64,000 bases of DNA from Planctomycetota bacterium. GTDB taxonomy: Bacteria; Planctomycetota; Planctomycetia; Planctomycetales; Planctomycetaceae. The stretch covers positions 1 to 64,000 of the forward strand of contig JAFEBS010000019.1 in assembly GCA_018242525.1 (NCBI GenBank), read 5' to 3'. A model generated the notes under the pieces. The model saw only the letters and a program-made list of their open reading frames with translations. It was not told the origin of the DNA and did not search any database. Below, one piece after another: positions 1-9,631 of this stretch. The translations under genes and the position numbers were made by a program. How positions within the stretch are numbered: position 1 is the stretch's first letter; each line of letters starts with the position of its first letter.

Positions 1-27
1 AGCCCGGTTGCTGGCAGCAACCGGGCT
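1..27 (-). terminator. Stem-loop downstream of the NtrC-like gene
   Basis: A near-perfect inverted repeat (arms AGCCCGGTTGCTG and CAGCAACCGGGCT, almost no loop) begins 21 bases past the stop codon of the leftward regulator gene. It is placed as expected for a transcription terminator. The U-tract that would confirm intrinsic termination would lie left of base 1 and cannot be seen. Confidence 0.6.
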
Positions 28-47
28 GATACAGTGCCCAAACGTCA

Positions 48-1556
48 TCAGGCGGCTCGTTGTTCGGATCCGATGGTCTCCAGGCTGGCCGGTGCGATCA
101 CAGGAGTCGGAGCCCAGGACTTCAGGTTTGAGCCCGGTCCGCCGCGTGGGGGATAACCGTACTCGCGGAGCTTGCCCGACAGGGTTCGAATCCCGATCTG
201 CAGAGCCTTGGCCGTCTTTTCGCGGTTGCCTGAGAAGCGGTTGAACGTCGCTTCAATCAGCTTGCGTTCCATTTCGGCCAGCGTCAGCCCGGGCAGGGCG
301 TCGGCTTCTTCTTCGGTCACTTCGCGGGGGGTCAGCCACGGTTCGATCATGGCCGCGGTCAATTTGCTGCCCCAGTCCAGGGCACACGCGCGTTCGATGA
401 CGTTTTCGAGTTCACAGACGTTGCCGGGCCAGTCGTGTCGTTGCAGCAGGTGCAGGGCATCCAGCGTCAGTGAACGCGGCGGCTTTCCTTCACGACCGGC
501 GACGCGTCGCAGGAAGTGTTCGGTCAGCGGGGCGATGTCGTCCCGGCGGGATCGCAGGGTCGGCAGGTCGAGGCACGTTTGCGAGCACTCTTCGTACAGA
601 TCGCGGCGGAACAGGCCTTTGTCAACCAGGGCAACCAGGTCGGTGTTGGCTCCGAAGACAAACCGGACGTCGAACCGGATCCGTTCGCCGGTCTCTGGAT
701 GCACATAGCATTGTTCGCGGATCAGCGAGGTAATCTGCTTCTGGACCGGCAGGGCGACGAACTGAACTTGTTCCAGCAACAGTGTTCCGCCGTCGGCCAT
801 TTCCAACCGGCCGGGGTGGCGAATGGTCTGGCCCAGCGGGGCGGCTTCACACTGACCGAACAGATCCTGTTCCAGTGTTTCCGCCGACAGCACGCTGCAG
901 TCGATCTTGACGAACGGTCGGTGGGCCCGGCGTCCGGAATCGTGAATAGCCTGGGCCACCAAGTCGGTTCCCGAACCGGGTTCCCCTTCGATCAGGACGC
1001 ATCCGTTGTGATCGGCGATTGTCTGAACCTGCTGACGCAAGGCATGCATGGCCGGGCTGTGCCCCACCATATCCCGCAGATTGCGGTTGCTGAGCTGACG
1101 TCGCAGACGACGGTTTTCCGCCATCAGCCTGGATCGCTGGACAGCCGCCGCCAGCGTCAATGCGAACGTGGTCGGCGTGTAGGGTTGGGTCAGCAGTTCA
1201 ATCCCGTTGGCGGCCGGCAGGATCTGGGGAGCATCCTCCGAAGGGGAGGCCACCAGGCAGACCAACTGGGTTGACCAACCCTTCTGCTGGATCAAACCGG
1301 CGAGCGAACCCGCGGTTTCACCCGGAGCCAGCGGGCCGACGAGGCAGACCTCGCAGGCCTGCAGACTCAACGTCTGGGCGGCTGTGTCATACGAGTTCAC
1401 CACTCGCGTGGTAAGCCCGGCGGAACGGACATCGTTTTCCAGTCGCCAGGCCACATCCTGATCGCACGTGACGATCAGAACGTTGGAGGCCTGCTCGGTC
1501 ACAGGGGCCGAAGCTCGCTGGGGAAACGGGATCACATCGGGATGGGTGTTCGTCAT
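48..1556 (-). CDS. Degenerate sigma-54-activator-like (NtrC family) regulator
   Basis: 502 aa, taking the ATG at 1556 (reading MTNTHPDVIP); the frame is open further upstream but that part looks non-coding. Domain order is that of an NtrC-type response regulator: receiver-like domain (about 15-130), AAA+ domain (about 155-390), Fis-type helix-turn-helix (about 422-464, SGNREKTAKALQIGIRTL). The functional motifs are lost. The receiver has no phosphoacceptor Asp (EVCLVGPLAPG) and no KP motif (QPY). Walker A reads GEPGSGTD with Thr197 in place of Lys. The GAFTGA loop is replaced by AAPLGQ (238-243). Walker B ends EQ (262-263) instead of DE. By family knowledge such a protein should neither hydrolyse ATP normally nor remodel sigma-54 polymerase. 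I infer a DNA-binding protein that uses the fold as a scaffold. It is transcribed alone. Confidence 0.85.
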   Translation of the reverse strand: MTNTHPDVIPFPQRASAPVTEQASNVLIVTCDQDVAWRLENDVRSAGLTTRVVNSYDTAAQTLSLQACEVCLVGPLAPGETAGSLAGLIQQKGWSTQLVCLVASPSEDAPQILPAANGIELLTQPYTPTTFALTLAAAVQRSRLMAENRRLRRQLSNRNLRDMVGHSPAMHALRQQVQTIADHNGCVLIEGEPGSGTDLVAQAIHDSGRRAHRPFVKIDCSVLSAETLEQDLFGQCEAAPLGQTIRHPGRLEMADGGTLLLEQVQFVALPVQKQITSLIREQCYVHPETGERIRFDVRFVFGANTDLVALVDKGLFRRDLYEECSQTCLDLPTLRSRRDDIAPLTEHFLRRVAGREGKPPRSLTLDALHLLQRHDWPGNVCELENVIERACALDWGSKLTAAMIEPWLTPREVTEEEADALPGLTLAEMERKLIEATFNRFSGNREKTAKALQIGIRTLSGKLREYGYPPRGGPGSNLKSWAPTPVIAPASLETIGSEQRAA

Positions 1557-1986
1557 GCGGTCACCATGATGCGGAAGGGACGATGTGCCGAAAACTGCGC
1601 GTACGTCGGACGGCCCGCAGAACGCTAGTCTTCGGTGGAAAGCGACCAAAACAGTCGCACAAACAGATTTGGGAAATGGGAGACAGGCCACACGATGCCG
1701 CTGGCACACCGTGAGATTGCCGTCGAACGGTTTCGCGGTCAGTTCGGCTGTCGTCACGGGACGCCAGCAAAGTCTGAACGGAGATCGCTCGGGCGGCTGA
1801 TTCGCAATCGAAATGTTGTCTGGGAGATGAACGAGGCGGTGTTTATTCGCAACCGGCAGAATGTGTCAATTGGTTTTGTCTGATCCGAAAAAGAATTGTA
1901 AAACGGGACAAAACCGCCGCTTTTTTAAAGGTTTGCTTAAGTGCTGGCACGCGAGTTCACGGCAATTTGCGAGCTTCGGCACAGGT
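1557..1986. other. 430-bp intergenic region upstream of the NtrC-like gene
   Basis: No credible coding region. On the minus strand a TTGACA hexamer (1864-1869) is followed after 15 bases by GAATAA (1843-1848), a weak sigma-70-like arrangement that could drive the gene starting at 1556. I see no GG-N10-GC (-24/-12) element. The sequence is AT-richer than the flanking genes around 1880-1935. Confidence 0.3.
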
Positions 1987-3228
1987 TTACCGGGAATTCG
2001 AAGGTAGCCGGATCAGGCTGACCAGCAGCGAGGCCACCAGGGCCAGTGTGGCTCCCGTTCCAAATGCGACGATGGGTCCGAAAGTCTGGTAGAGACCGCC
2101 AAACAGCAGACTGGCAGGCAAAGTGGAGACCCCGATGGCAAAGTTGAACCACCCAAATGCCAACCCCTTTCGCTCAGGTGCCGCCAATGCCGCGACCAGC
2201 GTCTTCTCGGCAGGTTCGGTCAGCCCGTAGAACAGTGCATAGCCCAGAAAGATGGCCCAGGCCTGCCAGGCATTCGTGGCCACCGCAAACAGCAAATAGA
2301 TGGAGCCATAGACAAACCAGCCAATCAGGATGAACGGCTTTGGTCCGAACTTGTCCACACCCGCACCGCACCAGACGTTGCCGGTACTTTTGAGAATGTG
2401 GAACAGGCACCACAGCACCGGCAACAGGACCTTGGGGACTCCCAATTCCTCAACCCGTAGCAGCAGGAAGGCATCGCTGGAATTGCCCAGCGAGAAGATC
2501 AGCAACGCGAACAGAAACAGGCGGAAGTTTCCATCGAAAGGAGCCAGCGTCAACACAACTGGCGGTTTGGCAGGCGCCGGGAAGCCGTTGGCATCGGCGT
2601 TTCCGCCCGTTGGATTGACGGTCGCCTTCGATTCCTTCAGACCAAAGATGACCAGAGCCACGACCATCAGCCCGGGGATCAGTGTCAACAGGAAGAGCAA
2701 GCGGATTGAATCGGGCCAGAACCACAGGAAGGCGGTGGCGAGCAGCGGACCGATGGCGGCCCCCAGGTGATCCATCGCACGATGGAATCCAAAGGCGCGG
2801 CCACGCAGGGTGGGGGAACACGAATCCGCGATCATCGCATCACGGGGCGATGTCCGGATCCCCTTGCCGATTCGATCGCCGACCCGGATGATCGCCAGTT
2901 GCCACACGGCGGAAATCGAGCCGATCCACGGTCGGATCAGTGCCGCCAGCGAGTAACCAAAAACGACAAATCCCTTGCGGGTTCCGGCCCGGTCTGACCA
3001 ACCCCCCGACCAGAGTTTCAGCAGGCTGGCCACCGAATCAGCCAAACCTTCGATGATTCCCAGGAAGAATTTGTTCCCTCCAGCCAGTGTCAGCAGAAAG
3101 CCGGGTAACAACGGAAAGACCATCTCGCTGGCAACGTCGTTCATCAGGCTGGCGAGGCCGAGCACACGAACATTGTGTGGCAGGGCTTCTGGAGTTGATG
3201 GCGAGGGCTGTTCGGGCGTGGCGGTCAT
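1987..3228 (-). CDS. MFS transporter
   Basis: 413 aa. The ATG at 3228 (MTATPEQP) is preferred because GGGA lies seven bases upstream; an ATG at 3249 has no ribosome-binding site. This is a polytopic membrane protein with about 12 hydrophobic segments. The cytoplasmic loop after the second segment reads GGWSDRAGTRKG, the major facilitator loop 2-3 signature, and RVGDRIGKGIRTSPRDAMIA follows. The latter pattern is typical of a bacterial MFS group related to fosmidomycin/tetracycline-type efflux proteins, but no substrate can be assigned from sequence. It is followed at 3337 by purC on the same strand; the 108-bp gap does not establish an operon. Confidence 0.9.
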   Translation of the reverse strand: MTATPEQPSPSTPEALPHNVRVLGLASLMNDVASEMVFPLLPGFLLTLAGGNKFFLGIIEGLADSVASLLKLWSGGWSDRAGTRKGFVVFGYSLAALIRPWIGSISAVWQLAIIRVGDRIGKGIRTSPRDAMIADSCSPTLRGRAFGFHRAMDHLGAAIGPLLATAFLWFWPDSIRLLFLLTLIPGLMVVALVIFGLKESKATVNPTGGNADANGFPAPAKPPVVLTLAPFDGNFRLFLFALLIFSLGNSSDAFLLLRVEELGVPKVLLPVLWCLFHILKSTGNVWCGAGVDKFGPKPFILIGWFVYGSIYLLFAVATNAWQAWAIFLGYALFYGLTEPAEKTLVAALAAPERKGLAFGWFNFAIGVSTLPASLLFGGLYQTFGPIVAFGTGATLALVASLLVSLIRLPSNSR

Positions 3229-3336
3229 ATTTAAATCCCGGCTCGCCATATTGGTCTGAGCAAGTGGTGCCTGACGCTCATTGCGGGGAGGCCGAGACGA
3301 CTGGACAATCAGGATGCAAGCGAGTCGCCCGCACCA

Positions 3337-4221
3337 TTACTTCCACGCAAATGCTTCACCCGTCAGTCGCTCAAAGGCTTCGACGTATTTCGCACGTGTT
3401 TGTTCGATGACCTCGTCGGGCAATGCGGGGGGCAGACTGTTCTTGTCCCACGTGGTTGTTTCCAGCCAGTCGCGGACGAATTGTTTGTCAAAACTGGGTT
3501 GACCGCATCCCGGGGAATACTGATCGGCGGGCCAGAAGCGTGAGCTGTCTGGCGTCAAAACTTCGTCAATCAGCAGGATCTGGTCGTCGAGCAGTCCGAA
3601 TTCGAACTTGGTGTCCGCCAGAAGGATTCCCTTTCCACGGGCAAATTCCGCAGCCTTGGAATAGATCTGCAGGCTGAGGTCTCGCAGGGCATTGGCCCGG
3701 TCGGCACCGATGATTTCACACATCCGCTCGAAGGAGATGTTTTCATCGTGGCCGGTTTCCGCCTTGGTGGCGGGTGTAAAGATGGGGGACGGAAGCCGGT
3801 CACTTTCCCGAAGTCCGGCTGGCAATTTCAGGCCGCAGACCGTTTGTGACGCTTTGTACTCCTTCCAGCCTGACCCGGCCAGATAACCTCGTACGACGCA
3901 TTCGACAGGAAAAACCTTTGTCTTGCGGACAACCATGCTGCGTCCGGCCAGATCCGTCAGATTCGTGCCATCGGGCAGCGGCAGATCGGCCGGGTCCATG
4001 CTGATCAGGTGGTGCGGAACATCCAGAAATCGGAACCAGAAGCGGCTGATTTGAGTGAGTACTCGTCCCTTGTCCGGGATTCCACTCGGTAACACCCAGT
4101 CGAAAGCGCTGATCCGGTCGGTCGCGATGAACAGCAGGCGATCACCGAAGTCATAGACATCGCGGACTTTACCGCAAACAGGGGTGCGACCAGTTAACTG
4201 GCTGTGTAGAAACGGGGTCAT
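3337..4221 (-). CDS. purC: Phosphoribosylaminoimidazole-succinocarboxamide synthase
   Basis: 294 aa from the ATG at 4221 (MTPFLHSQL); upstream in-frame codons look spurious. SAICAR synthetase condenses CAIR with aspartate using ATP in purine biosynthesis. Diagnostic motifs are the N-terminal [15 protein letters not shown], the nucleotide-binding [25 protein letters not shown], and the C-terminal DTKFEFG followed by [14 protein letters not shown]. Length fits the long (eukaryote/planctomycete-like, about 290-300 aa) variety rather than the roughly 240-aa E. coli type. It shares a 204-bp region with the divergently transcribed GH10-like gene at 4426. Confidence 0.97.
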   Translation of the reverse strand: MTPFLHSQLTGRTPVCGKVRDVYDFGDRLLFIATDRISAFDWVLPSGIPDKGRVLTQISRFWFRFLDVPHHLISMDPADLPLPDGTNLTDLAGRSMVVRKTKVFPVECVVRGYLAGSGWKEYKASQTVCGLKLPAGLRESDRLPSPIFTPATKAETGHDENISFERMCEIIGADRANALRDLSLQIYSKAAEFARGKGILLADTKFEFGLLDDQILLIDEVLTPDSSRFWPADQYSPGCGQPSFDKQFVRDWLETTTWDKNSLPPALPDEVIEQTRAKYVEAFERLTGEAFAWK

Positions 4222-4425
4222 GAGTATCTGCAGCAGGTTCAAGTGAGTTTTGGGGAATTGGCACCGACGATGCCATTGTTTTCCCAAATCGGCAATGAGC
4301 CAAACCGAGCCTAACATCGTGGACATTGTTGAACAACCCGGCCGACAGAACTACACTTCCGCCAGCCTTTCACCGATCGATCGCAACAAACCACCAATTC
4401 ACCGTTTAGCACGCCGGGGCCGGGT

Positions 4426-5937
4426 ATGGGTTTGATCCGTTTCGCCGTCCACCCAGCCTCGCTCCTGGAGGAATGGCCCGAGGTCTATCGCGGTTACCTG
4501 ACGGGTGCGGACGGTCGCGTCTTTCCCACGCGAATCGAAATCGACGACCAGATTGTTGGCTGTCGGCGGACGACGTCCGAAAGCTGCAAGTTTCATGTCG
4601 CATTTCCGGTCCCCGATTTCGGCCGACCGTTTGTCAGTACGGCTTCACTGCCGGAACGGGAACAACCCTACGTTCTGGTGGTTGAACTGGCTCGTGGCAA
4701 GATTGTTCAAATTCGAAACCAGGCGTCGACGTGGGAACTGGCGGGAATGCAAATTCCAGTCGACTTCGCAGCACCGTACAAGGCCGCACACCTGGCGTTT
4801 GGCCGGGCCGCTTCCGCGCAGCACGACTTGGAAACCGCCACGCGACTGGCCACCGAGGCACTGCATCATGCGTTTCGTGCCGCCGATGCCCTGACTCAGG
4901 GGTACGCGACTCAGGCGCTGGCAGGTCGACTGCAGCGATTCAAAAGCCTGCCCGCTTCGGTCGGTTGTGAATTGCAAAGTTCGATTCCAAGTCCCGACGC
5001 AAACGAGTTGTTTACCGCAGCGTTTAATGCGGCCACGGTGGCGGTTCCGTGGCGTTCCATTGAGTCCGTGGAAGGGGACTACGATTGGGGCCCGATCGAT
5101 CGGCAACTGGAATGGTGCGAACAGCAAAAGTGCGAACAGGGGAAGCTGCTGATTCGCGGCGGGCCGCTGATTGACCTGGGCCCGGACGGACTGCCATCCT
5201 GGTTGTCACGTTGGGAGCACGATGTTTTCAATTTGCGCAGCTTCATCTGCGACTTTGTGGAGACCGCAATATCACGGTACGTCGGCCGCATCCGGCTCTG
5301 GGAAGTGGCTGCCCGATCCAATTCGGGCGGGGCGCTGACCCTGAACGAAGAAAGCCGACTGATGCTGACCGCCAGCGTGCTGGGAGTTGCCAAGCAAATC
5401 GACGAAGAAGCTCAGTTAATCATTCGTGTCGATCAGCCATGGGGTGACTACCAGGCCCGGGGGCAACATCGATTGTCGCCATTGCAGTTCGTCGATGCGC
5501 TGCATCGGTCGGGTGTGGGGTTGGCGGGGGTGAACCTGGAACTGGCGATGGGTTATTTGCCGCGCGGCAGCGCCCATCGTGATTTGATGGATATCTCCCG
5601 CCTCATCGACGCCTGGAGCATTTTGAATTTGCCGATTCATGTGACACTCGCCTGCCCGTCGAGTTGCGAAGACGATCCCCTGTCCTATCCGGATTGCGAA
5701 GTAGACGCGTACTTTTGTCCCCCGGAGCGTGCGGAAGTGAACCAGGCGCTGTACCTGGATCGGATGATGGAATTGTTACTGGCCAAACCGACGGTTGCTG
5801 GCGTATTCCTCTCCCATTTTTCGGACGCGGTCACACATCAGTTCCCGTTTGCCGGGGTGCTGCGTCCGGACGGAAGTCCCAAACCATCGCTGGAACGGAT
5901 CATCAATCAACGTCAACGGCACCGGCGGCGTGATTAG
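4426..5937 (+). CDS. GH10-fold protein lacking catalytic glutamates
   Basis: 503 aa, no signal peptide. Residues 1-150 form an uncharacterised beta-rich domain followed by a helical stretch. From about 195 the chain follows the (beta/alpha)8 pattern of family 10 xylanases: FNAATVAVPWRSIESVEGDY matches the segment after the first strands, and GRIRLWEVAARSNSG (from about 287) aligns with the WDVVNE acid/base motif. The acid/base Glu is Arg297, and the nucleophile motif (hiTElD) reads IHVTLACP with Leu408. Both catalytic carboxylates are therefore missing. Automated annotation would probably call this endo-1,4-beta-xylanase. I infer a non-hydrolytic carbohydrate-binding or structural role. The start is the first ATG after the purC promoter region. 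Confidence 0.8.
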   Translation: MGLIRFAVHPASLLEEWPEVYRGYLTGADGRVFPTRIEIDDQIVGCRRTTSESCKFHVAFPVPDFGRPFVSTASLPEREQPYVLVVELARGKIVQIRNQASTWELAGMQIPVDFAAPYKAAHLAFGRAASAQHDLETATRLATEALHHAFRAADALTQGYATQALAGRLQRFKSLPASVGCELQSSIPSPDANELFTAAFNAATVAVPWRSIESVEGDYDWGPIDRQLEWCEQQKCEQGKLLIRGGPLIDLGPDGLPSWLSRWEHDVFNLRSFICDFVETAISRYVGRIRLWEVAARSNSGGALTLNEESRLMLTASVLGVAKQIDEEAQLIIRVDQPWGDYQARGQHRLSPLQFVDALHRSGVGLAGVNLELAMGYLPRGSAHRDLMDISRLIDAWSILNLPIHVTLACPSSCEDDPLSYPDCEVDAYFCPPERAEVNQALYLDRMMELLLAKPTVAGVFLSHFSDAVTHQFPFAGVLRPDGSPKPSLERIINQRQRHRRRD

Positions 5938-6171
5938 ATTCCGCAGTTCGGGCTTTTCGTGCATGGCGGACGACGCGCCCCTCCTCCCCAAGCCCAGTCA
6001 ACCGATTGCCACACGGCGGTTTGCGTTGATCGCTGTCAAAAATGGGGAGTGTTGCTAAACTGCGGTATTCCGACAGGTGACTTGTTTCTGATCCCTTGCC
6101 CGTCCCCTGGACATGCGGCCTTCGCTGTCCACCATGAATACACCGAGAATCACTCAAAGAAGGATCGCCTG

Positions 6172-8325
6172 ATGCCGCTTGCGCCGTATGATCCCTGTCC
6201 CTGTGGCAGTGGCAAGAAATTAAAGTTCTGCTGCCAGTCCATTGCGGACGAAATGGACCGCGCGTTGCGACTGATGGATGGCAACCAGCCTCGCGTCGCC
6301 CTGCAGCAGTTGGAATCACTGGCCCGCAAGCACCCCTCGAATACCTGGATCGGCACCACACGCGCCCTGATCCTGCTCGAACTGGGCGAAGCAGCCGCCT
6401 CACGCGACATCCTGCGGACTCTGCTGGGGCAGAATCCCGATCACGAATTCTCCATCGTTCTCCTGGCCGCATCAACGTTTCAGGCTGAAGGATTTGATGG
6501 CGCAAAGAAGGCGATCCATCGCGCGTTGCAACGGGGTGCGAAGAAGTTTCCGGCGATGGTCAGTGGACTGGCAGGTGCAATGGGTGCCGTGCTGGCCCAA
6601 CGCCACAAATTGATGGCCGCTCGGGAACATCTGGCACTGGCACTACGATTGTCCCCCGAAGATCGTCGCCAGGAACTGTTTGTTCAGTTGCTGGAATTTG
6701 ACGGCGACCCCGGTGTTCCGTATCCGTTGCGAGGCTCACATGCACTCCCTGCGGTTGCGGGTGACGAAGACCAGCAGAAGGAAATCCGCAAGGCTCAGAA
6801 ATACGCGGCTGTCGGTTGCTGGAATACCGCCGCCGATCTGTTTGTCGCGTTGACGAAGACGCTGGGGGAAACTGCCGAACTGTGGCATTCGATCGGGCTA
6901 TGCCGCGCGTGGGACGGCGACGAAACCCAGGCTGCCGAAGCATTGCATCGCGCCGCCCAACTGTATGGGGATTTCCCCGCAGCCGTCGAATGCGAAACAC
7001 TGGCACAACTGTTCGATCGCTTCAACACCACGGATGTGATTGACATCTGCACGTACGAAGCGAGTGTCGATTCGATCGGACGATTGCTGACGTTGCTGGA
7101 CGGACAAGAGCGTTTTCTGCGATTTCCAATTCCGAAGAATGCAGACGAAGGATCGAATGCCCCGGTCGCGGCCTACCAGATCCTCGACCGTACGAAGTGG
7201 ACAGGCGACGACTATTCGCAGTTGACGCTGGAAACGATGCCGAAATTTCAGGCTCACATTTCGATCTACGACGCCGTTCCCGAATCGCAGGAACCACCGT
7301 CAGTGTACCTCACCGGGGATCGTGGAGCGGATCTGGAAGAGGCTCGAGCGCTGCTGGAATCTGCCGCGACCGACCTGATTCACTGGCGAACGGACAAACC
7401 ACAGCCGGAAGTCACGGGCTCGGTCCCTGCGGAATCGCAGCCATTGCGGTGGCGGTGGAGTCTGCCCGAACGAACCCCGATCCGTCTGAATCGCGAGTTG
7501 AAGGATCAGCAGTGGCAGCGGATTCTGACGTCGACCTGGCCGAACGCGCCTCAGAAGTGTCTTGGCGGACGAACCCCTGCCGAGGCAATGAGCGATCCGC
7601 GGCTGAAAGTGGCCCTGGAAGCCGCCGCGTATGTTCTGGACGCTCACTGCCAACAGCAATCCCACGACCTGGATCTGGCGGGTCTGTTGTCACGGTTGGG
7701 ATTGGAACCGCTGCCGCCACTGGAAGTTGATGAATCCACACCACTGAGCATGCTGTCGGTGATGCAGATGCACCGCCTGCCCGTTGAGATCCTGTCCGAC
7801 CAGCAATTGGTCCCGATAACCAATCGCGCACTGCTGACTCGACACGAAGGCTTCTTGTACCGGGTTCTGAATGTCGCGCTGTTACGCCCCGCTTGCGAAG
7901 CGGAACTGGATCTGCCGCGAAGCCTGCGAGCCATGGTCGAATTGTGTGCCGCCAGCGGACGCCGGGACGAGGCGCTGCATTGGGTCGGCATCGCCCGCTC
8001 CAAGCCCGAACCGGGGAAGTCGCCGTTTGAGCACCAGTGGAATTGGGATATGACCGAATTAGCGCTCAGGCTGGAAGATCCTTCCGACCCCGCGCTCAAG
8101 CCATTGCTGGATCGCTTCGTGAACTACTACGCGCCCAAGGTGCCGCAGATGCGCGGGTACGTCGAAAACATGCTGGCCAACTTCGGCGTTTCCTCACCGT
8201 GGGACTCGGTCAGCATCCTGACTCCGGACAGCATGTTGCCGACGGCTGGCGGGATCTGGAGTTCCGATGCACCGGCTGAGTCCGGGGCGAATCCACCGTC
8301 CAAACTCTGGCTGCCCGGCCAGTAA
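6172..8325 (+). CDS. SEC-C motif and TPR-repeat protein
   Basis: 717 aa. The ATG at 6172 has AAGAAGGA upstream and puts a SEC-C zinc motif at the extreme N-terminus (PCPCGSGKKLKFCC, residues about 7-20). SEC-C binds zinc through three Cys plus Cys/His and occurs at the end of SecA and as an isolated adaptor. The rest is helical and Ala/Leu-rich. Degenerate tetratricopeptide repeats run from about 30 to 330, and a second helical region reaches the C-terminus. No catalytic motif was found. The architecture suggests a protein-protein interaction scaffold. No neighbour gives a function. Confidence 0.85.
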   Translation: MPLAPYDPCPCGSGKKLKFCCQSIADEMDRALRLMDGNQPRVALQQLESLARKHPSNTWIGTTRALILLELGEAAASRDILRTLLGQNPDHEFSIVLLAASTFQAEGFDGAKKAIHRALQRGAKKFPAMVSGLAGAMGAVLAQRHKLMAAREHLALALRLSPEDRRQELFVQLLEFDGDPGVPYPLRGSHALPAVAGDEDQQKEIRKAQKYAAVGCWNTAADLFVALTKTLGETAELWHSIGLCRAWDGDETQAAEALHRAAQLYGDFPAAVECETLAQLFDRFNTTDVIDICTYEASVDSIGRLLTLLDGQERFLRFPIPKNADEGSNAPVAAYQILDRTKWTGDDYSQLTLETMPKFQAHISIYDAVPESQEPPSVYLTGDRGADLEEARALLESAATDLIHWRTDKPQPEVTGSVPAESQPLRWRWSLPERTPIRLNRELKDQQWQRILTSTWPNAPQKCLGGRTPAEAMSDPRLKVALEAAAYVLDAHCQQQSHDLDLAGLLSRLGLEPLPPLEVDESTPLSMLSVMQMHRLPVEILSDQQLVPITNRALLTRHEGFLYRVLNVALLRPACEAELDLPRSLRAMVELCAASGRRDEALHWVGIARSKPEPGKSPFEHQWNWDMTELALRLEDPSDPALKPLLDRFVNYYAPKVPQMRGYVENMLANFGVSSPWDSVSILTPDSMLPTAGGIWSSDAPAESGANPPSKLWLPGQ

Positions 8326-8442
8326 TCCGCGAGTTCTGATGTCGTCGTGACAGGTTACCCGAATGAGCGTTTCGCAATATCTGGAACCCTGTCGCGATCC
8401 GACAGAATCTAGTTTCCCGCCACATCACTACGGACGACAGGC

Positions 8443-9561
8443 ATGACCGACAGCCATGCGTTCGATGAGACAATGTTGCACCGCGCCCTGGATTTGGCTC
8501 GACGGGGCATTGGCTTCGTCGAGCCGAATCCGGCCGTGGGGGCCGTGGTCGTGGGAGATCAGGGACAAGTTCTGGGGGAAGGCTGGCACGAACGATTTGG
8601 CGGTCCACATGCCGAAGTCCACGCCCTGGCCGCCGCCGGTGGAGCGGCGAGAGGCGCGACGCTCTACGTGACGCTGGAACCCTGTTGTCACTTTGGCAAG
8701 ACCCCCCCGTGTACCCAGGCGATCATTGCCGCCGGAATCCGACGGGTGGTCGTCGCCGCGTCGGATCCGGCATCGCATGGTGCGGGACGTGGCATCGATG
8801 AGCTGCGCCAGGCCGGAATCGCCGTTGAGATCGGCATCCTGGAGACGCCAGCTCAATTGTTAATTGCGCCTTTCACCAAGCTGATGACCACGGGACTTCC
8901 GTGGGTCCGTGCGAAATGGGCGATGACGCTGGATGGCAAGATCGCCACTCGAACCGGTTCGTCGCAATGGATTTCCAACACTGTGTCACGGTCCGTTGTG
9001 CACCAGTTGCGTGGCCGGATGGATGCAATCGTGACCGGATTGGGAACCGTGATCGCGGACGATCCCCAATTGACCGCACGTCCCAGCGGTCCGCGATTGG
9101 CCACCCGGATCGTGCTCGATTCGATGTCTCGGATCTCGGTCGATTCCAAGTTGGTTCAGACCGCGCGCGACATCCCCGTGATGGTGGTCACCACCAGTGC
9201 CGCCCCACCTGATCGAATGGAGATCCTGCAGCAAGCCGGTGTCGAAGTTCTGGTGGTGGAATCATCCCCGAATCAGCAACCCGACCTGTTGGCACTGATG
9301 CAGGAACTGGGGCGGCGGAAGATGACAAACATACTTGTCGAAGCGGGCCCCAAAGTCCTGGGCAGCGTGTTCGATCAGCGGTTGGCGGACGAAGTGCATG
9401 CGTTCATCGCGCCAAAACTTGTCGGAGGCGACAGGGCGACATCACCCTTGGCGGGACTCGGCATCGGTACCATGGCAGATGCCATGGAATTGCACCTGGC
9501 GGAATACCAGGTGCTGGGAGGGGATGTTTATGTGCATGGCTATGTGAGCAACTCAAATTGA
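8443..9561 (+). CDS. ribD: Bifunctional riboflavin biosynthesis deaminase/reductase
   Basis: 372 aa. The N-terminal half is a zinc cytidine-deaminase fold with HAEVHAL (His ligand and proton-shuttling Glu, about residue 57) and EPCCHFGKTPPC (two Cys ligands). It deaminates diaminohydroxyphosphoribosylaminopyrimidine. The C-terminal half, from about 150 (WVRAKWAMTLDGKIATRTG), is the RibD_C/DHFR-like reductase that uses NADPH to reduce the ribosyl chain; ILVEAGPKVLGS is the conserved substrate-binding segment. Length and order match E. coli RibD. No other rib gene is nearby. Confidence 0.96.
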   Translation: MTDSHAFDETMLHRALDLARRGIGFVEPNPAVGAVVVGDQGQVLGEGWHERFGGPHAEVHALAAAGGAARGATLYVTLEPCCHFGKTPPCTQAIIAAGIRRVVVAASDPASHGAGRGIDELRQAGIAVEIGILETPAQLLIAPFTKLMTTGLPWVRAKWAMTLDGKIATRTGSSQWISNTVSRSVVHQLRGRMDAIVTGLGTVIADDPQLTARPSGPRLATRIVLDSMSRISVDSKLVQTARDIPVMVVTTSAAPPDRMEILQQAGVEVLVVESSPNQQPDLLALMQELGRRKMTNILVEAGPKVLGSVFDQRLADEVHAFIAPKLVGGDRATSPLAGLGIGTMADAMELHLAEYQVLGGDVYVHGYVSNSN

Positions 9562-9631
9562 GGCGGAAGCAAAAGAGCGTCGCTGCAGGAATCGTGCTCT
9601 GGCGAGGTTTCGGACGACAGCATCGATTCGA

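Noticed and set aside
516..1274. 252-residue frame antisense to the NtrC-like gene
   Set aside because: It mirrors the real gene's codons and has no protein-family character or ribosome-binding site.
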